Assembly (NCBI GenBank): GCA_900550465.1
Contig: URSC01000001.1
Coordinates: 218,263-282,262, forward strand
Length of the DNA stretch: 64,000 nucleotides
Reading direction: 5' to 3'
Source: an uncultured Alistipes sp.
GTDB taxonomy: Bacteria; Bacteroidota; Bacteroidia; Bacteroidales; UBA932
The first letter of the stretch is position 1; the number at the start of each line of letters is the position of its first letter. Positions 8,592-17,248 of this stretch are shown piece after piece. Both the position numbers and the translations under genes were made by a program. The notes below the pieces were generated by a model, which saw nothing but the letters and a program-made list of their open reading frames with translations, had not been told where the DNA came from and did no database searches.

Positions 8592-10778
8592 TTAGGAGTG
8601 GCTTGATTTTAATGTGAATACCAGTCCGAAATAGAAGCTTCTGCGTTGAAGGTACAGGTATGAGCGGGAGGTATAGTCCGTGTTGTATAGTATTTTTGCC
8701 GGATTTTTGGTGTCGAGCAGGTTGTTTACGGACAGGTAGAGGGTGAGTGCGCAGCGTCCGAGGGGGATGTATTTGTTCAATGTAAGGTCGAGGCGGTGGT
8801 AGGCCGGATATCCGGTGTCGTACCAGTCTGAATAAAGCGGCATGTATGTGCCGGTTTCATGGATGAATGCGGAGCCTGAGACGGAGCTGTAGAGTGTTCC
8901 GGGACGTGTGGTGTAGGAGAGGGCAATGGTAAAGAGTTCGGGGTTGCTGTACTCTATTGATGATTTTATGAACCAGGCGAGGTTTTCCGGTCCCCGGTAG
9001 AATACTGAGTCGATCATTACTCTCTGGCGGATGAATGTGTTGGAGATGCTGAATTTGAAATTTTTCAGGAATATCTGCGAGAATGCGGCTTCCACGCCGA
9101 GGATGTCTGCCCTGTCCGTTGTCTCGAATATTTCCATTCCTTTTGCGGTCCTGCCGTCCTCGTTTTTGATGTATACTGCGGCGTCGAGAGCGGTGTTTCC
9201 GGCCCTGAGGGAGTAATCGAGTGAGAGCTGATTGCTGGTCAGGTGATTGAATGTCCATAGATAGTAGTTGGGCATGGAGTGGCTGTTGTATCTGCCGCCG
9301 CTGAGTTTGAGATAGTGGTCGGGACGGAAGGAGTATTTGAGTGAGAGCTGGCCGCTGAGATACCATTTCTGGCCGTTGGAAACGGGGATGTTGCTGCGGA
9401 CTGCGGCTGTGAGCAGCAGTTTTTGGGTGATGTCCCAGTTGGAGTATGCGTAGGCTTCGAGCAGGGTGCAGGCCGATGCGGCATCTATCGGAGCGGTCGG
9501 AGCTTCCGGGGAGAGTGCGTAGAAGTATGCGGGGAAGCGGCCGTGGAGGCTGTAGCGGAGGTGTTCGAACGATATTCCTGTCTGAATATTGAGGTCAGGG
9601 TGGAGGAGCAGCTTGTAGTTAAGTGAGGCGAATGCCTGGGTTTTGGTCTCCTTTGAGAGGATGTTTCCGAAAGTGGTGCCGGGATTGCTCCAGTCCGCTC
9701 CGAAATTCAAGGAGACTGTATGAATACCGGATATGTGGCGGAGGCTGTTGGCGCTGAGGGCTCTGGTATTGCCGTAGGTTACGGGGCCGTAGTAATTCAG
9801 ACTGCCGTCCCGGCCGTCGTAGCCTTCCTTGAGGAAGTAGGCGTAGGATTTGAGTTCCGTGTGCTTTCCTATCCTGCCGTAGAAATTGATGCCGGCGTCG
9901 GCGTTCCAGAAATGCTGTATCTCAGGATAGTATTTGCGCTGTATTCCGATGAAGGCGTCCGAGAACTGGTAATTGCTCCATGCCTGGATGAAGCTTCGCC
10001 CGTTCTTTATTCGCTTTGATAGGAAGAGTCCTGCGCTGGCAAGGCTCAGGGACATCTGCAGCTGGTCCTGTCCGATGCTGCCTGCGGTTTCGATCTCCAC
10101 AAGGCCGGCGCTGGTGTTGCCGTAGGTGAGCGGCGGGTTTCCCGGATGGACGTATTCGTTTTCCATGACTTCTGGGTTGAAGATACTGAAGAATCCCTGG
10201 TTGTTGAGCTGGCTGGAACGCACCGGGTTGTAGACGGGCACTCCGTTGAGAGTGACGATGGACCTGTCTGCCCGGCTGCCCCTGAATGAGGGGTTGGCGC
10301 TTTCGTCCACACCTGTGTGGGAAGGAAGCAGGGATATGGCTTTCAGCGGGTCGGCCTGGGATACCGGATTCATGTAGATGTCCATAGTGTTGATTATGGC
10401 TGTGGCGGAGCGTTCCGATATGGGATTCTTTGCAGTGACAGTGACTCCCTGCAGGGTAATCAGGTCCTCTTTCAGGATGAAATCACGGATGTGTCCGGAG
10501 ATGGCTGTTTCTAACGGAACGTACAGGTCTTTATAGCCCATGCAGATAAAATGCAGGGTGTCTTGTCCGGACGGTACGGCCAAAGTGAAATATCCGTCCA
10601 TGTCCGAGGATGTCCATATCCCGCTGTCGGAGGTAAGGACTACTGTGGCTGCGAATATCGGGGCACCTTTCGGGGTTATGACGCGGCCGGACAGGGTGTC
10701 CTGCGCCTGACATATATATGGAGCGCAGGACAATACTGCCGATACTATGATGAGGGCGGATGTTTTCATGGTCTTCAT
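8592..10778 (-). CDS. TonB-dependent outer-membrane receptor with carboxypeptidase-like N-terminal domain
   Basis: Predicted outer-membrane beta-barrel that imports an unknown ligand with TonB energy. The 728-residue protein has a signal peptide ending near ICQAQ, a carboxypeptidase-regulatory-like (CarboxypepD_reg) domain at about residues 28-110, a plug domain beginning near LQGVTVTA, and then the barrel. The PSFRGSRADRSIVTLNGVPVYNPVRS stretch is typical of plugs in this family. The start ATG overlaps the stop of the upstream TPR gene (ATGA), so the two are translationally coupled. There is no SusD-like partner, and the substrate cannot be read from the sequence. It lies just right of the IS21 insertion but is intact. 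Confidence 0.88.
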   Translation of the reverse strand: MKTMKTSALIIVSAVLSCAPYICQAQDTLSGRVITPKGAPIFAATVVLTSDSGIWTSSDMDGYFTLAVPSGQDTLHFICMGYKDLYVPLETAISGHIRDFILKEDLITLQGVTVTAKNPISERSATAIINTMDIYMNPVSQADPLKAISLLPSHTGVDESANPSFRGSRADRSIVTLNGVPVYNPVRSSQLNNQGFFSIFNPEVMENEYVHPGNPPLTYGNTSAGLVEIETAGSIGQDQLQMSLSLASAGLFLSKRIKNGRSFIQAWSNYQFSDAFIGIQRKYYPEIQHFWNADAGINFYGRIGKHTELKSYAYFLKEGYDGRDGSLNYYGPVTYGNTRALSANSLRHISGIHTVSLNFGADWSNPGTTFGNILSKETKTQAFASLNYKLLLHPDLNIQTGISFEHLRYSLHGRFPAYFYALSPEAPTAPIDAASACTLLEAYAYSNWDITQKLLLTAAVRSNIPVSNGQKWYLSGQLSLKYSFRPDHYLKLSGGRYNSHSMPNYYLWTFNHLTSNQLSLDYSLRAGNTALDAAVYIKNEDGRTAKGMEIFETTDRADILGVEAAFSQIFLKNFKFSISNTFIRQRVMIDSVFYRGPENLAWFIKSSIEYSNPELFTIALSYTTRPGTLYSSVSGSAFIHETGTYMPLYSDWYDTGYPAYHRLDLTLNKYIPLGRCALTLYLSVNNLLDTKNPAKILYNTDYTSRSYLYLQRRSFYFGLVFTLKSSHS

Positions 10779-11527
10779 TTTCCTGTCTGTTCTCTTAAAG
10801 AATTGAGCATAAAGCTGGCGGGGTATGCCTCGAGGCCTTCAGAGCAGTATTTTCCGGCCATGTCTGTGCGGCCCTGTTTCAGATACAGTCTCACGAGGTA
10901 TTCGTAGGCCTCCTGCCCGCCCCACGAAGGGTGGTATTTGCTTGGAACTTTCTGTGCCGGGAGGGATATAGCTTTCATAAAATATTTCTCGGCGGCCTGT
11001 CCTCCTCCGTATTCTTCAGGTGTGAAGAAGTCGGCGATGCCATAGGCGTAGTTTGCCCTGAGGTTGTCGGGGTCCAGTTCGAGGGCAAGGGATGCGTTTT
11101 TGATCATGTCCGTGGATATGGATGCGGCGTTCATGCTCCGGTACTGTATCGACATTCCCTGCATGAGGCTGAGCAGTGCGTAGTCATCGGAGGTCTTGGT
11201 GCGTATGCCTTCAAGGATGCCGATACCGTCGGAGACGGCTTTTGCCGCCTCCCTGTCGTTGCCTGTCTGCATGTGCAGGACTGTGAGCCTGTAGTCGGTG
11301 TAGGCGGTCCAGTAGAGGATGAGGTTGTCAGGTCTGTCAGCGTGGATGTCCTGAAGTCTGGAGCGGATACTGGTCAGGGTGCCGGGATCACCGGAGACAA
11401 TACATGTGGTGAAGGCGTTGTGGATGCTGTCCTGGACTGATACCGGCAGGGTGTTGCTCTGTGCCTTGGAAGTGAATACGATTGCGGATGTCATCAGGAT
11501 GACTAAGGATGTGATTGTTCTTTTCAT
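10775..11527 (-). CDS. Exported TPR-repeat protein
   Basis: A 250-residue secreted protein with a signal peptide (MKRTITSLVILMTSAIVFTSKAQ) and tetratricopeptide-like helices in the second half, for example ASLALELDPDNLRANYAYGIA and AYEYLVRLYLKQGRTDMAGKY. Such proteins usually scaffold interactions in the periplasm; the exact role is unknown. It is the first gene of a two-gene operon with the TonB receptor, its stop overlapping the receptor start. A promoter of Bacteroidota type is visible about 75 bases upstream, leaving a moderately long leader. I chose the ATG just before the signal peptide; the in-frame extension upstream overlaps the promoter. Confidence 0.75.
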   Translation of the reverse strand: MKRTITSLVILMTSAIVFTSKAQSNTLPVSVQDSIHNAFTTCIVSGDPGTLTSIRSRLQDIHADRPDNLILYWTAYTDYRLTVLHMQTGNDREAAKAVSDGIGILEGIRTKTSDDYALLSLMQGMSIQYRSMNAASISTDMIKNASLALELDPDNLRANYAYGIADFFTPEEYGGGQAAEKYFMKAISLPAQKVPSKYHPSWGGQEAYEYLVRLYLKQGRTDMAGKYCSEGLEAYPASFMLNSLREQTGK

Positions 11528-11602
11528 AATAAAACACTTTATAAAATAAACTAAAATCATCAAAAAGAAGAGGGGCGCCTGACTCCTCTTTATGATTTTG
11601 GA

Positions 11603-11634
11603 CAAAGATAAACTTATTTATATTGTAAACCAAA
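11603..11634 (-). promoter_or_regulatory. Promoter of the TPR/TonB-receptor operon
   Basis: On the minus strand TTTG (11631-11634) and TATCTTTG (11603-11610) are separated by 20 bases, a full match to the Bacteroidota -33/-7 consensus. Confidence 0.65.
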
Positions 11635-11731
11635 TCTTTTTTGAAAAATATTAAAAACCAGAGAGCATGTATAATGTATTACAACTATGAGATTCTGCAA
11701 ATGCTGGCAAAATGAACATCTATGGCAATAA

Positions 11732-11776
11732 AAACGGTGCTGCTGAAAAGCCTAAGACTTTTGGGCAGCACCGTTT
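11732..11776 (-). terminator. Rho-independent terminator after the hydrolase gene
   Basis: Perfect 12-bp stem AAACGGTGCTGC / GCAGCACCGTTT with a 21-base loop, followed on the minus strand by a TTTTTATT run. It lies 26 bases after the stop of the hydrolase gene. Confidence 0.8.
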
Positions 11777-11801
11777 GTTCAGATGTATTGCTCTCTGATT
11801 T

Positions 11802-12764
11802 TTATCTCAGGTATTTTCTGAAAAACGCTTCAATCCGGTCGAACGGGATGATGTCCGTCCGGTCGTATAAGTCGGTATGGCTCGCACCGGGAATGATCAT
11901 CAGTTCCTTGTTGTCTCCTTTCAATTTGCCGAAAGCCTCCCGGGATGCCGGAAGCGAGTATGCCTTTTCTCCATGCACGACAAGCACAGCGGAACTGATT
12001 TCGTCTGCATGGTCGAGTAGGGAGAATGTGAGGAAAGGCAGGTCGGCTATCTTTTCCCAACCTCCGTTGGAGTTCACCGAACGGGGATGGAAGCCGCGCG
12101 GGGTCTTGTAATAATCCCGGTAATCCTTCATAAAGCCGGGCGCGTCGTCGGGCAGATTTGCCGGCACGCCGCCGCTGCGTTCGTTGGTCCGTCCGGCAAG
12201 GAGATCGGCGGTGCGCTGTTCGTTGAGCTGCCTGCGCATTTCATACCTCTGTTCCTTGTCGTAAGGGTCGAATGCTCCCATCGTGGATGAAACGGTGGCT
12301 TTGATGCGGGTATCCTGCACGGCTGCATTGATGCTGATGCCTCCGAAGCCGCAGATGCCCAGAATGCCGATGCACTCCCGGTCTACCTCCGGCTGGAGCA
12401 TGAAGAAATCCACCGCCGCGCTGTAATCTTCGGTGTAGATTTCCCCCGATGATATGTATCGGGGCTGTCCGCCGCTCTCTCCGCTGAAAGACGGGTCGAA
12501 GGCAAGAGTGATGAACCCGCGTTCGGCAAGGGTCTGGGCATACAGTCCAGATGCCTGCTCCTTTACCGCCCCGTAAGGACCGCAGACAGCGATGGCAGGC
12601 AGTTTCCCTGCATGGTTCTTAGGCATGTACAGGTCGCCGACCAGACGGATGCCGTAACGGTTGGTGAAGCTGACTTTCTTGTGGCTAACTTTGTCACTGA
12701 GGGCAAAAGTTTTGTCCCATTCGGGGGTGTCGATGTATTTCGTTTCCATGTTCAATATGTTCAT
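11802..12764 (-). CDS. Alpha/beta hydrolase, dienelactone-hydrolase-like
   Basis: A 320-residue cytoplasmic alpha/beta hydrolase with no signal peptide. The nucleophile elbow reads GICGFGG, so the nucleophile is probably Cys as in dienelactone hydrolases rather than Ser. The acid (VVHGEKA region, about residue 270) and the final His (GASHTDLYD, about residue 302) are in the right order. The substrate is unknown. It lies six bases after an aldo/keto reductase on the same strand and ends at a strong terminator, so the two form an operon. The divergent AraC-family regulator at 13755 is the likely controller. This pairing of AKR, hydrolase and AraC regulator is common in stress or xenobiotic loci, but a specific role would be a guess. 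Confidence 0.8.
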   Translation of the reverse strand: MNILNMETKYIDTPEWDKTFALSDKVSHKKVSFTNRYGIRLVGDLYMPKNHAGKLPAIAVCGPYGAVKEQASGLYAQTLAERGFITLAFDPSFSGESGGQPRYISSGEIYTEDYSAAVDFFMLQPEVDRECIGILGICGFGGISINAAVQDTRIKATVSSTMGAFDPYDKEQRYEMRRQLNEQRTADLLAGRTNERSGGVPANLPDDAPGFMKDYRDYYKTPRGFHPRSVNSNGGWEKIADLPFLTFSLLDHADEISSAVLVVHGEKAYSLPASREAFGKLKGDNKELMIIPGASHTDLYDRTDIIPFDRIEAFFRKYLR

Positions 12765-12770
12765 TGGTTG

Positions 12771-13619
12771 TTATTCGTGAATCTTGTGCAAGCCGATGCC
12801 TTTTACGGTGGGTAAATCCATATCATCGTAAATCGGACTCTTCCCTGTGTCCAGTCCGCCAATAGCCTGCATTTCTTGTTCGGTCAGTGTGAAATCAAAA
12901 ATAGAAAAGTTCTCAATCATCCGCTCCTTGCATACCGTCTTGGGAATGACCACCACATTGCGCTTGTTCAGCCAGCGGAGCACGACTTGACCGACCGTGC
13001 GCCCGTGGTTTTCGGCGATGGCTTTCAGCACGGGATTGTTCCAGATGTCGTTCTGCCCTTCGGCAAAAGGTGCCCATGCTTCGTGCTGTATGCCTTCGCA
13101 TTGCAGGAACTTGTTGGCGGCTTGCTGCTGGAAGAACGGGTGGGTCTCCAACTGGTTGACGGCGGGCTTCACCTCATTGTGCAGGAAAAGGTCCTGCAGG
13201 CGTTCATTGGAGAAGCTCGTCACGCCGATGGCGCGGATAAGCCCTTCTTTGTAAAGCCGTTCGCAGACTCTCCATGCGGCATAATAGTTGCCGTAGGGCT
13301 TGTGCAGCAAGTAGAGGTCGATGTAATCCAGTCCGAGCAACTTCAACGACTTGTCGAAGGCCCGGAGCGCATCCTCATACTCGTAGTCCTGCACCCACAG
13401 TTTGGTGGTGATGAAAAAGTCCTCGCGCCTGATGCCGCTCTTCCTGATAGCATTGCCCACTTGCTCCTCGTTGAAATAAGAAGCGGCCGTGTCGAACATA
13501 CGATAACCCACCTCGACGGCATCGCTTACAACTCTTTCCGTCTCATCCGCCGGAATCTGATAGACGCCGAATCCGATAGCCGGCATCATTACGCCATTGT
13601 TCAATCTTACATCTTTCAT
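12771..13619 (-). CDS. Aldo/keto reductase
   Basis: NAD(P)H-dependent oxidoreductase of the AKR superfamily, 282 residues, the full usual length. The catalytic tetrad is visible: Asp and Tyr in FDTAASYFNEEQVG (about residues 43-56), Lys in FFITTKLW (about residue 73) and His in LYLLHKPYG (about residue 107). The cofactor-binding IPKTV...R segment follows near the C-terminus. It is similar to 2,5-diketo-gluconate reductase-type enzymes, but the natural substrate is not readable. First gene of a two-gene operon with the hydrolase. Its upstream region faces an AraC-type regulator, and a minus-strand TAATTTTG box lies near 13643-13650. Confidence 0.88.
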   Translation of the reverse strand: MKDVRLNNGVMMPAIGFGVYQIPADETERVVSDAVEVGYRMFDTAASYFNEEQVGNAIRKSGIRREDFFITTKLWVQDYEYEDALRAFDKSLKLLGLDYIDLYLLHKPYGNYYAAWRVCERLYKEGLIRAIGVTSFSNERLQDLFLHNEVKPAVNQLETHPFFQQQAANKFLQCEGIQHEAWAPFAEGQNDIWNNPVLKAIAENHGRTVGQVVLRWLNKRNVVVIPKTVCKERMIENFSIFDFTLTEQEMQAIGGLDTGKSPIYDDMDLPTVKGIGLHKIHE

Positions 13620-13754
13620 ATACTCAGAGTTTTAATTTCTGATGCAAAATTACGGTGTGCCTGTCGTTCCGTTATTACATAATTTGGGGCAATATTTTCA
13701 CTTTTCGTGGTTTTTGTGTATGTTTGCGGGTAAACGGACTCAGATTGTCAGAGA

Positions 13755-14591
13755 ATGGGCGATACGAAATTCGACGGAATCATTTTTTCCGACACATGGC
13801 AGGAATTCAACGCCTTGCAGTATGCGGGAAGGGTAATCCACATCCTTTGCAGAAAGGGCAATATGGGATTTACTTTCCAGGACACCCATTATAACATCGC
13901 TGCCGGGGATTATGTCATTCTGCCCAATGCGGCACTTGCTTCGGACTTCTCCGCGTCAGATGATTTTCAAGGCATACTGATGAACCTTTCGGAGGCATTC
14001 GTCACTTCGATTGCCATCCGCAGCAATTATGGCATCATAGGGCATCTGTTGCTCTTGCGGAACCCGGTCATGAAACTTTCCGGACGGGACTTCCGTATCT
14101 GTGAGGCTGCCCTGCAGTATCTGAGGATGCGCATGGAGGATGAGACGCATCTTTTCCGCGAGGAATTATTGGGCAGCCTGCTGACTGCGCATATCCTTGA
14201 CCTGTACGACATTCACGCACGCAGCCGCAAGGAGGTGCAGGTCTCGGAGCGCGTTACCTCCCTGCTGCGGAATTTCATAGAACTGCTGTATAACGGGGAA
14301 TATATCCGGAACAGGGACCTTGAATTTTATGCCTCACGCCTCTGTATCACGCCCCATTATCTGTCCGAAATATGTAAAAAGATAAGCGGGAAACCTGCCT
14401 CATACTGGATTGAACGCTTCACCATGCAGGAAATCACCCGTCTGCTCCGGCAGAAAGAGCTTCCGCTGACGGAAATCGCAGAGCGGATGAATTTCTCCTC
14501 TATGTCTTATTTCAGCCGCTATGTCCAGAAACGGTTGGGTGTTAGTCCCACTGAATACAGGAACAGTATTTTTAAAAATATCGAAAAATGA
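13755..14591 (+). CDS. AraC-family transcriptional regulator
   Basis: A 278-residue regulator with an N-terminal cupin-like sensing domain (to about residue 130) and a C-terminal double helix-turn-helix of AraC type (about residues 185-275, with FYASRLCITPHYLSEICKK and LTEIAERMNFSSMSYFSRYV). It is divergent from the AKR/hydrolase operon and probably regulates it. A TATGTTTG box at 13719-13726 is a likely -7 element, giving a short leader. Its stop overlaps the next gene (ATGA), so that FMN-binding protein is co-translated and may belong to the same response. The inducer is unknown. Confidence 0.85.
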   Translation: MGDTKFDGIIFSDTWQEFNALQYAGRVIHILCRKGNMGFTFQDTHYNIAAGDYVILPNAALASDFSASDDFQGILMNLSEAFVTSIAIRSNYGIIGHLLLLRNPVMKLSGRDFRICEAALQYLRMRMEDETHLFREELLGSLLTAHILDLYDIHARSRKEVQVSERVTSLLRNFIELLYNGEYIRNRDLEFYASRLCITPHYLSEICKKISGKPASYWIERFTMQEITRLLRQKELPLTEIAERMNFSSMSYFSRYVQKRLGVSPTEYRNSIFKNIEK

Positions 14592-15106
14592 GAAAAGTCA
14601 GCAGAGAAATGCCCGCCGAATGGGCTCTGGAGGTCATGCGCAAGGCCCCGTACATCACGGTAAGTTTCATCCGGAAGGACGGTTCCGCCTACGGTCTGCC
14701 GCTGTCGCTGGCATCGGCGGAGGACGGGCGGGTATGGTATTTCCACTGCGCTCTGGAGGGGGAGAAGCTCGAGGCTATCGAGGCGCATCCTCAGGTATGC
14801 CTTTCAGCCGTAAGCAAATGCTCCCCGACGGTCGGGCCCAAGGACGGCTCATTCACACTTCAATACCGCTCGGCTGTGGCCTTCGGCCGCGCTGAGCAGG
14901 TCTTCGACGAGGAGGAGAAAATCCGGGCCCTCCGCCTCATCTGCGAGCGGTTCCTGCCCCGGCACATGGATGCATTCGACGAGTCCGTACGCCGCAGCCT
15001 GCACCGCACTGCAGTGGTGCGTATCACCCTCACCGCGCCGCCGACCGGCAAGCGCAAGCAGTACGACAGGGAAGGGGAGGAGATGAAGTACGGGCGGATG
15101 GAGTAA
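14588..15106 (+). CDS. Pyridoxamine-5'-phosphate-oxidase-like flavin-binding protein
   Basis: A 172-residue split-barrel protein of the PNPOx-like/NimA-like group, which bind FMN and reduce small molecules. The N-terminal EMPAEWALEVMRKAPYITVSFIRKDGSAYGLPLSLA and the later FHCALEGEKLEAIEAHPQVCLSAV are the usual motifs of this family. There is no signal peptide. It starts inside the stop of the upstream AraC gene. Nim proteins of this family reduce nitroimidazoles, but many relatives do not, so resistance cannot be inferred. The C-terminus is rich in charged residues and unremarkable. Confidence 0.8.
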   Translation: MRKVSREMPAEWALEVMRKAPYITVSFIRKDGSAYGLPLSLASAEDGRVWYFHCALEGEKLEAIEAHPQVCLSAVSKCSPTVGPKDGSFTLQYRSAVAFGRAEQVFDEEEKIRALRLICERFLPRHMDAFDESVRRSLHRTAVVRITLTAPPTGKRKQYDREGEEMKYGRME

Positions 15107-15111
15107 GCCCG

Positions 15112-16008
15112 TCAGCTGTTTATGCGGTATTCCTTTGGCGTGCACCCGACTTCCTTTTTGAAGAAGCGCTGGAAATGCTGAGGGTACTGAAAGCCGAGCA
15201 TGTCGGCGATCTGCTTAATACTCGCATCCGGCTCGAACAGGGCGTTCTTGGCCTTTTCGACGATTTTCAGATGTATGTGCTCCCGGGCGGTCTTACCGGT
15301 CTCAGCCTTCACCAAGTCTCCGAAATAGTTGGGGGACAGGCATATCTTATCGGCAAAATACTTCACGGTAGGCAGTCCGTACCGTTCGGCCATGCCGGAA
15401 TCCCAATAATCATCCAGCAGCCGCTCGAAACGTACAAGCACATCGTTGTTCAGTTCCTCGCGGGTGATGAACTGCCGCTCGTAGAAACGCATGCAGTAAT
15501 TGAGCAGCACCTCGATATTGGAGATAATCAGAGGCTTGGAGAACTTGTCTATCGGATGATTCAGCTCATGGGCGATCTTGCTCATGTAGTCCTGTATGGT
15601 CACGCGCTCATCCACGGACAGATGCAGGGCCTCATTGGACGCATACGAAAAGAAGGTGTATTGCCTTATCTTCTGGGCCAACGGTGTACGGTGCAGGAAA
15701 TCCGGATGGAACAGCAGCGCGTCGGCTTCCGGCACGGGACCGTCCTCGATGCGGTGAACGGCTATGGTCTGCCCCGGTGCAAAGCAGACTACCGTCTCGT
15801 CGTCGTAATCGTACTTCGTCTTTCCATAATTGATGGTGCATCCCACGGTCTTTTTCAGAAAGAGGGCATAAAACCCGAAGGTCATCCGGTGGGCATCCGG
15901 CTGGCTCTCCGAACCGTCGAAATGCACGACGCTGACCAGCGGATGCTGCGTGTGGAATCCGAAAAACCGGTTGTACTGCTCTATCGTGTCTGCTTTTATG
16001 ATTTCCAT
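15112..16008 (-). CDS. AraC-family transcriptional regulator
   Basis: A 298-residue regulator with an N-terminal cupin-like region (about residues 20-150) and an AraC helix-turn-helix domain at the C-terminus (CLSPNYFGDLVKAETGKT and IKQIADMLGFQYPQHFQRFFKKEVGCTPKEYR). I chose the ATG at MEIIKADTIEQYNRFF. A minus-strand TATTTTTG box at 16034-16041 fits a promoter a short distance upstream. It is convergent with the flavin-binding protein gene and upstream of the crcB/acetyltransferase pair on the same strand, so its target is unclear. Many regulators of this subgroup control short-chain dehydrogenases or AKRs. Confidence 0.84.
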   Translation of the reverse strand: MEIIKADTIEQYNRFFGFHTQHPLVSVVHFDGSESQPDAHRMTFGFYALFLKKTVGCTINYGKTKYDYDDETVVCFAPGQTIAVHRIEDGPVPEADALLFHPDFLHRTPLAQKIRQYTFFSYASNEALHLSVDERVTIQDYMSKIAHELNHPIDKFSKPLIISNIEVLLNYCMRFYERQFITREELNNDVLVRFERLLDDYWDSGMAERYGLPTVKYFADKICLSPNYFGDLVKAETGKTAREHIHLKIVEKAKNALFEPDASIKQIADMLGFQYPQHFQRFFKKEVGCTPKEYRINS

Positions 16009-16165
16009 ATACTTGACCAATTGCGTTCCGTTGCAAAAATACATTTTTCTACTAAAGTCTTGATGCGGGAAAGGCGTGAAAACGTACTTGCGGTATCTCT
16101 TTCAGTAATACGTATAATTTGAGGTCAGGACGCGGCCCATACCGGCAAAATCCCTACTAAAGCAG

Positions 16166-16540
16166 CTATAGCAGCCGTATCAGCACATACCCGCCTAAAG
16201 TAGCCAGTATTCCACAGATTACGCTTCCGATAACGTACAGCAGGAACATCTGGATATTCCCGCCCTGGAGCATTGTCACAGCCTCATTGGAGAAGGTAGA
16301 AAATGTCGTGAAGCCACCGCACAGGCCGGTCGTGAGCAGCAGGCACAGAGCGGAAGGAGTCTCGGAGTATTTGGAAAACAGGCCGTAGAGCAGGCCGATC
16401 AGCAGACATCCGGCGATATTGACTATGAAAGTGGCCGTCGGGAAGACGCTCCCGCGGGGCGGAAGAGCCAGCGATACGAGATACCGCAGTATGCCGCCTG
16501 CACAGCTGCCTAATCCGACGAGAAGAATGGACTTAATCAT
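16166..16540 (-). CDS. crcB: Fluoride ion channel CrcB/Fluc
   Basis: Small membrane protein that exports fluoride as a dual-topology dimer. The 124-residue length and four hydrophobic segments are typical, as are the signature GGILRYLVS near residue 15 and GLCGGFTTFSTFSNE (the conserved TTFSTF track). It starts at an ATG that overlaps the end of the upstream acetyltransferase gene, so the two are co-transcribed. No room exists for a fluoride riboswitch directly in front of it. Confidence 0.92.
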   Translation of the reverse strand: MIKSILLVGLGSCAGGILRYLVSLALPPRGSVFPTATFIVNIAGCLLIGLLYGLFSKYSETPSALCLLLTTGLCGGFTTFSTFSNEAVTMLQGGNIQMFLLYVIGSVICGILATLGGYVLIRLL

Positions 16541-17148
16541 AGCTGTACGGCTTTCTGGAGACGGTCGAGGAACATCGCTGCGTGCGCTCCGTCCATCTGG
16601 GTGTGGTGGAACTGGAATGAGACGGTCAGGGTCTTGCGGAAGAAATGCCGCCTGTACCGGCCCCATATCAGGAAAGGATTGTTGAAGATACCGCTGTACA
16701 TGCCGACGGCCCCGTCTATATCGTACCGGGCGAGGGCGGAGGTGCCTATGACCATGCTGTCGGTGATGTCGTGGTTCCTGCATTTCTCCGCCACCTCCGC
16801 CGTCAGCCGCAGATAGTCCCGATTGAACGCCGCCAGGTTTTCCGACCAGGGGATGTCGCAGGAGCTGACCTCACCCCGGCTGTCCGCGACAATAGTGTTC
16901 ACGGCGATGGAGTCATACTGCATCAGCTTCCGTCCGACCGGCAGCATGTAGAACTCCTTGATGCCGCTGGCCGCCCGTCCGACACACCAGCACATCAGCA
17001 TATTCAGCTTGAGCCCTTTCCTCCGGCTGAACCGGACGAGCCTCGTCACATCCACTGTCTTTATCAGCGTGACCATCGGCATAGGCGCGTCCATCCACAG
17101 CCGGAACGCCTCGGCCCTTGTCGTTTCTTCGGGATTGATTTCTCTCAT
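16537..17148 (-). CDS. Chloramphenicol-acetyltransferase-like (CatA-like) protein
   Basis: A 203-residue cytoplasmic enzyme of the CAT superfamily, which transfers acetyl groups from acetyl-CoA. The catalytic motif reads HHTQMDGAHA near the C-terminus and matches HHxxxDGxH of the family. The N-terminal part includes FRLWMDAPMPMVTLIKTVDVT. Relatives in Bacteroidota annotated as CatA-like are often not true resistance proteins, and the protein is somewhat shorter than classical CAT, so resistance should not be assumed. A complete promoter is visible upstream (TTTG 17200-17203, 18-base spacer, TAATTTTG 17174-17181 on the minus strand). The next gene is crcB. Confidence 0.8.
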   Translation of the reverse strand: MREINPEETTRAEAFRLWMDAPMPMVTLIKTVDVTRLVRFSRRKGLKLNMLMCWCVGRAASGIKEFYMLPVGRKLMQYDSIAVNTIVADSRGEVSSCDIPWSENLAAFNRDYLRLTAEVAEKCRNHDITDSMVIGTSALARYDIDGAVGMYSGIFNNPFLIWGRYRRHFFRKTLTVSFQFHHTQMDGAHAAMFLDRLQKAVQL

Positions 17149-17173
17149 TGTGATAATGATTTTTAAAGGGCGG

Positions 17174-17224
17174 CAAAATTACAATAATTTGGATTGCTGC
17201 AAACTGTCTGATTTTATAAATTTG
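17174..17224. promoter_or_regulatory. Divergent promoter region (acetyltransferase / FMN reductase)
   Basis: Minus strand: TTTG at 17200-17203 and TAATTTTG at 17174-17181, spacer 18. Plus strand: TAAATTTG at 17217-17224 with a TTTG at 17188-17191, spacer 25 (long). The two promoters overlap, so the genes may interfere with or track each other. Confidence 0.5.
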
Positions 17225-17248
17225 CGTTGTATTAAAATTCAGGATACA

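Noticed and set aside
16520..16560. Fluoride riboswitch before crcB
   Set aside because: crcB starts inside the upstream coding region; no leader exists and no aptamer pattern was seen.
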